A stretch of DNA of 64,000 nucleotides from Polaromonas jejuensis NBRC 106434 (GTDB lineage Bacteria > Pseudomonadota > Gammaproteobacteria > Burkholderiales > Burkholderiaceae_C): positions 233,593-297,592 of the forward strand of contig NZ_BCYO01000004.1 in the NCBI RefSeq assembly GCF_001598235.1. Direction: 5' to 3'. The notes beneath the pieces were generated by a model that was not told where the DNA came from, searched no databases, and worked only from the letters and a program-made list of their open reading frames with translations. The stretch's first letter is position 1. Each line of letters opens with the position of its first letter. This document shows positions 62,802 to 64,000 of this stretch, piece by piece. The translations under genes and the position numbers were made by a program.

Positions 62802-63556
62802 GGTGGTGTCGGCGTCAAAATCTGAGTCCAGTATACGGGCTCGAACAACCAGTGTGGGGCGCTTTTATTGATGTTCCGGGCAAGATGCGATACGAATTCT
62901 GCCCGGCTGATTTCGGCCGCTCCGAGCGATGCCAGATGCGGGGTGTTTTGCTGGCAGTCGATCAGCGGGATATGCTGCGCACGGCAAAAAGCCACCAGTG
63001 CGGCCAGTGCGATCTTGGAGGCGTTGCTTCGGTGTGCAAACATGGATTCGCCAAATACCACACGCCCCAGATTGACACAGTAAAGGCCTCCAGCCAGCTC
63101 GCCATCTATCCATGTTTCCACGCTGTGGGCATGCCCTGCACTATGCAATGCGCAGTAGGCCTGCACCATGTCGGGAACAATCCAGGTCCCAGGCTGGCCT
63201 GCTCGAGACTTGCTTGAACAGGCGTTGATGACTTGCTCAAAGGCGCTGTCAAACCTTATTTCGCAGCGCGAATCCTTTCGGAAACTATTCAGGCTCTTTC
63301 GCAAGGTTCGGTGCAGCTTGAAGTGGGCGGTCTGCAGCACCATGCGAGGATCGGGGCTCCACCATAGTATGGGTTGGCCCAGACTGAACCACGGGAAGAT
63401 GCCTTGTGAGTAGGCATGAACCAAGGTGGGAGTGTCCAAGGCTGCGCCAGCCGCCAGCAGGCCAGGCGCGGGGTCCTGGTAGCCCCAAGCACTTTGCAGA
63501 GGCGGAAAGCTTTCCCCGGCAGCAAGCCAGGGTATGGGGCGCGGTGGCTTTCTCAT
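62798..63556 (-). CDS. aat: Leucyl/phenylalanyl-tRNA-protein transferase
   Basis: A 252-residue N-degron enzyme that adds Leu or Phe to N-terminal Lys and Arg. Typical blocks are [87 protein letters not shown] and [16 protein letters not shown]. First gene of the aat-bpt pair. Confidence 0.95.
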   Translation of the reverse strand: MRKPPRPIPWLAAGESFPPLQSAWGYQDPAPGLLAAGAALDTPTLVHAYSQGIFPWFSLGQPILWWSPDPRMVLQTAHFKLHRTLRKSLNSFRKDSRCEIRFDSAFEQVINACSSKSRAGQPGTWIVPDMVQAYCALHSAGHAHSVETWIDGELAGGLYCVNLGRVVFGESMFAHRSNASKIALAALVAFCRAQHIPLIDCQQNTPHLASLGAAEISRAEFVSHLARNINKSAPHWLFEPVYWTQILTPTPP

Positions 63557-63684
63557 GGTTTGGACGGTTTGATTGAGCGGATCAAAAAAACGAATCCATC
63601 TCGGTTGGTATGGGGCAATGGTAGCTGCGCAAGTTTTTTTGTGGGAGCTTTGCTAATCCCATTGTCAGGTGCTTGCATGTAAGT

Positions 63685-63701
63685 GCTATAAATTCGATAG
63701 C
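63685..63701. repeat. GCTAT-N7-ATAGC repeat
   Basis: GCTAT and ATAGC arms around AAATTCG, 17 bases, in the space upstream of aat. The rest of that 300-base region (63557-63857) holds the aat and tRNA promoters; nothing else was recognised. Confidence 0.7.
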
Positions 63702-63857
63702 TATAGGTCCATATAAATTAAAGGCTGTGATGGGGTTATTTGCTGAGTTTGTTGAGAGGGGAACGCTATGTCGCCGTGCTGGCTTGCAAAGAAAGAGTCG
63801 AACGATCGGTCGAGAATATGAAAACGTGAAAAATCACGCTATAATTTGAGGCTTCAT

Positions 63858-63933
63858 TCCTCAATAGCTCAGTTGGTAGAGCGCCGGACTGTTAATCCGT
63901 AGGTCCCTGGTTCGAGCCCAGGTTGAGGAGCCA
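63858..63933 (+). tRNA. tRNA-Asn (GTT)
   Basis: 76 nt folding as a standard cloverleaf. Acceptor TCCTCAA pairs with TTGAGGA, D arm AGCTCAGTTGGTAGAGC, anticodon arm CCGGACTGTTAATCCG with anticodon GTT, T arm CCTGGTTCGAGCCCAGG. The 3' CCA is encoded. Confidence 0.96.
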
Positions 63934-63940
63934 GATAAAA

Positions 63941-63970
63941 AAGGCCTTGCGCGAAAGTGCAAGGCCTTTG
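63941..63970 (+). terminator. Terminator after tRNA-Asn
   Basis: AAGGCCTTGC and GCAAGGCCTT form a ten-pair stem around GCGAAAGT, followed by TTTG, seven bases after the tRNA. Confidence 0.8.
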
Positions 63971-64000
63971 TATCCTAAGTGCAGGTCGTTGTGCTTGGTC

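Overview
The window looks like a chromosomal segment of a GC-rich betaproteobacterium of the Comamonadaceae, most like Polaromonas, Rhodoferax or Variovorax. The evidence is the many Bug/TctC-type binding proteins, the DUF3619-DUF3106-sigma cassette, the GEG-type acetolactate synthase, the WS/DGAT enzyme and the gene order ilvB-ilvH-ilvC-pssA-leuA. Species is inferred only from gene content.

Layout. 1-11.5 kb: sugar-acid catabolism. A cut-off mannonate-dehydratase-like gene, a Bug protein and a talarate/galactarate-type dehydratase lie on the plus strand. A flavin disulfide reductase follows. Then comes a minus-strand operon (Bug, IlvD/Edd dehydratase, RraA-like aldolase, Bug) divergent from a GntR/FCD regulator. 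11.5-12.6 kb is a graveyard: a chimeric 37-codon ORF, a gluconolactonase stump and an ISL3 transposase tail.

12.6-25.5 kb: a second sugar-acid locus. It holds a four-gene ABC importer, uronate dehydrogenase, an enolase-superfamily enzyme and an alpha/beta hydrolase on plus. Converging on minus are RraA-like, SnoaL-like, ketoglutarate-semialdehyde dehydrogenase, Dabb and mutarotase genes. The regulator is an IclR protein fused to a degenerate SMP-30/gluconolactonase propeller. Together these suggest import of a uronate or aldarate, oxidation to the lactone, ring opening, dehydration and conversion through ketoglutarate semialdehyde to 2-oxoglutarate. No DHDPS-type dehydratase is visible. A TRAP-transporter tail lies between the ABC genes and uronate dehydrogenase.

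25.5-45.5 kb: mixed. A divergent membrane/soluble pyrophosphatase pair, a fused integrase-patatin scar, two AraC-type regulators with SDR, thiolase and MFS genes, a P1 peptidase, wax-ester synthase, a BrnT/BrnA module with broken toxin, and a folE2-flavoreductase pair.

45.5-64 kb: core genes. nadE, PII, LOG protein, dgkA, RDD protein and an ECF sigma cassette are followed by ilvB-ilvH-ilvC, pssA and a leucine-leader attenuator ahead of two tandem, different 2-isopropylmalate synthases. Then come a D,D-endopeptidase, an IclR regulator, the two N-degron aminoacyl transferases and tRNA-Asn.

A 17-nt inverted repeat, GCTAT-N7-ATAGC, recurs across the window in intergenic and coding positions.
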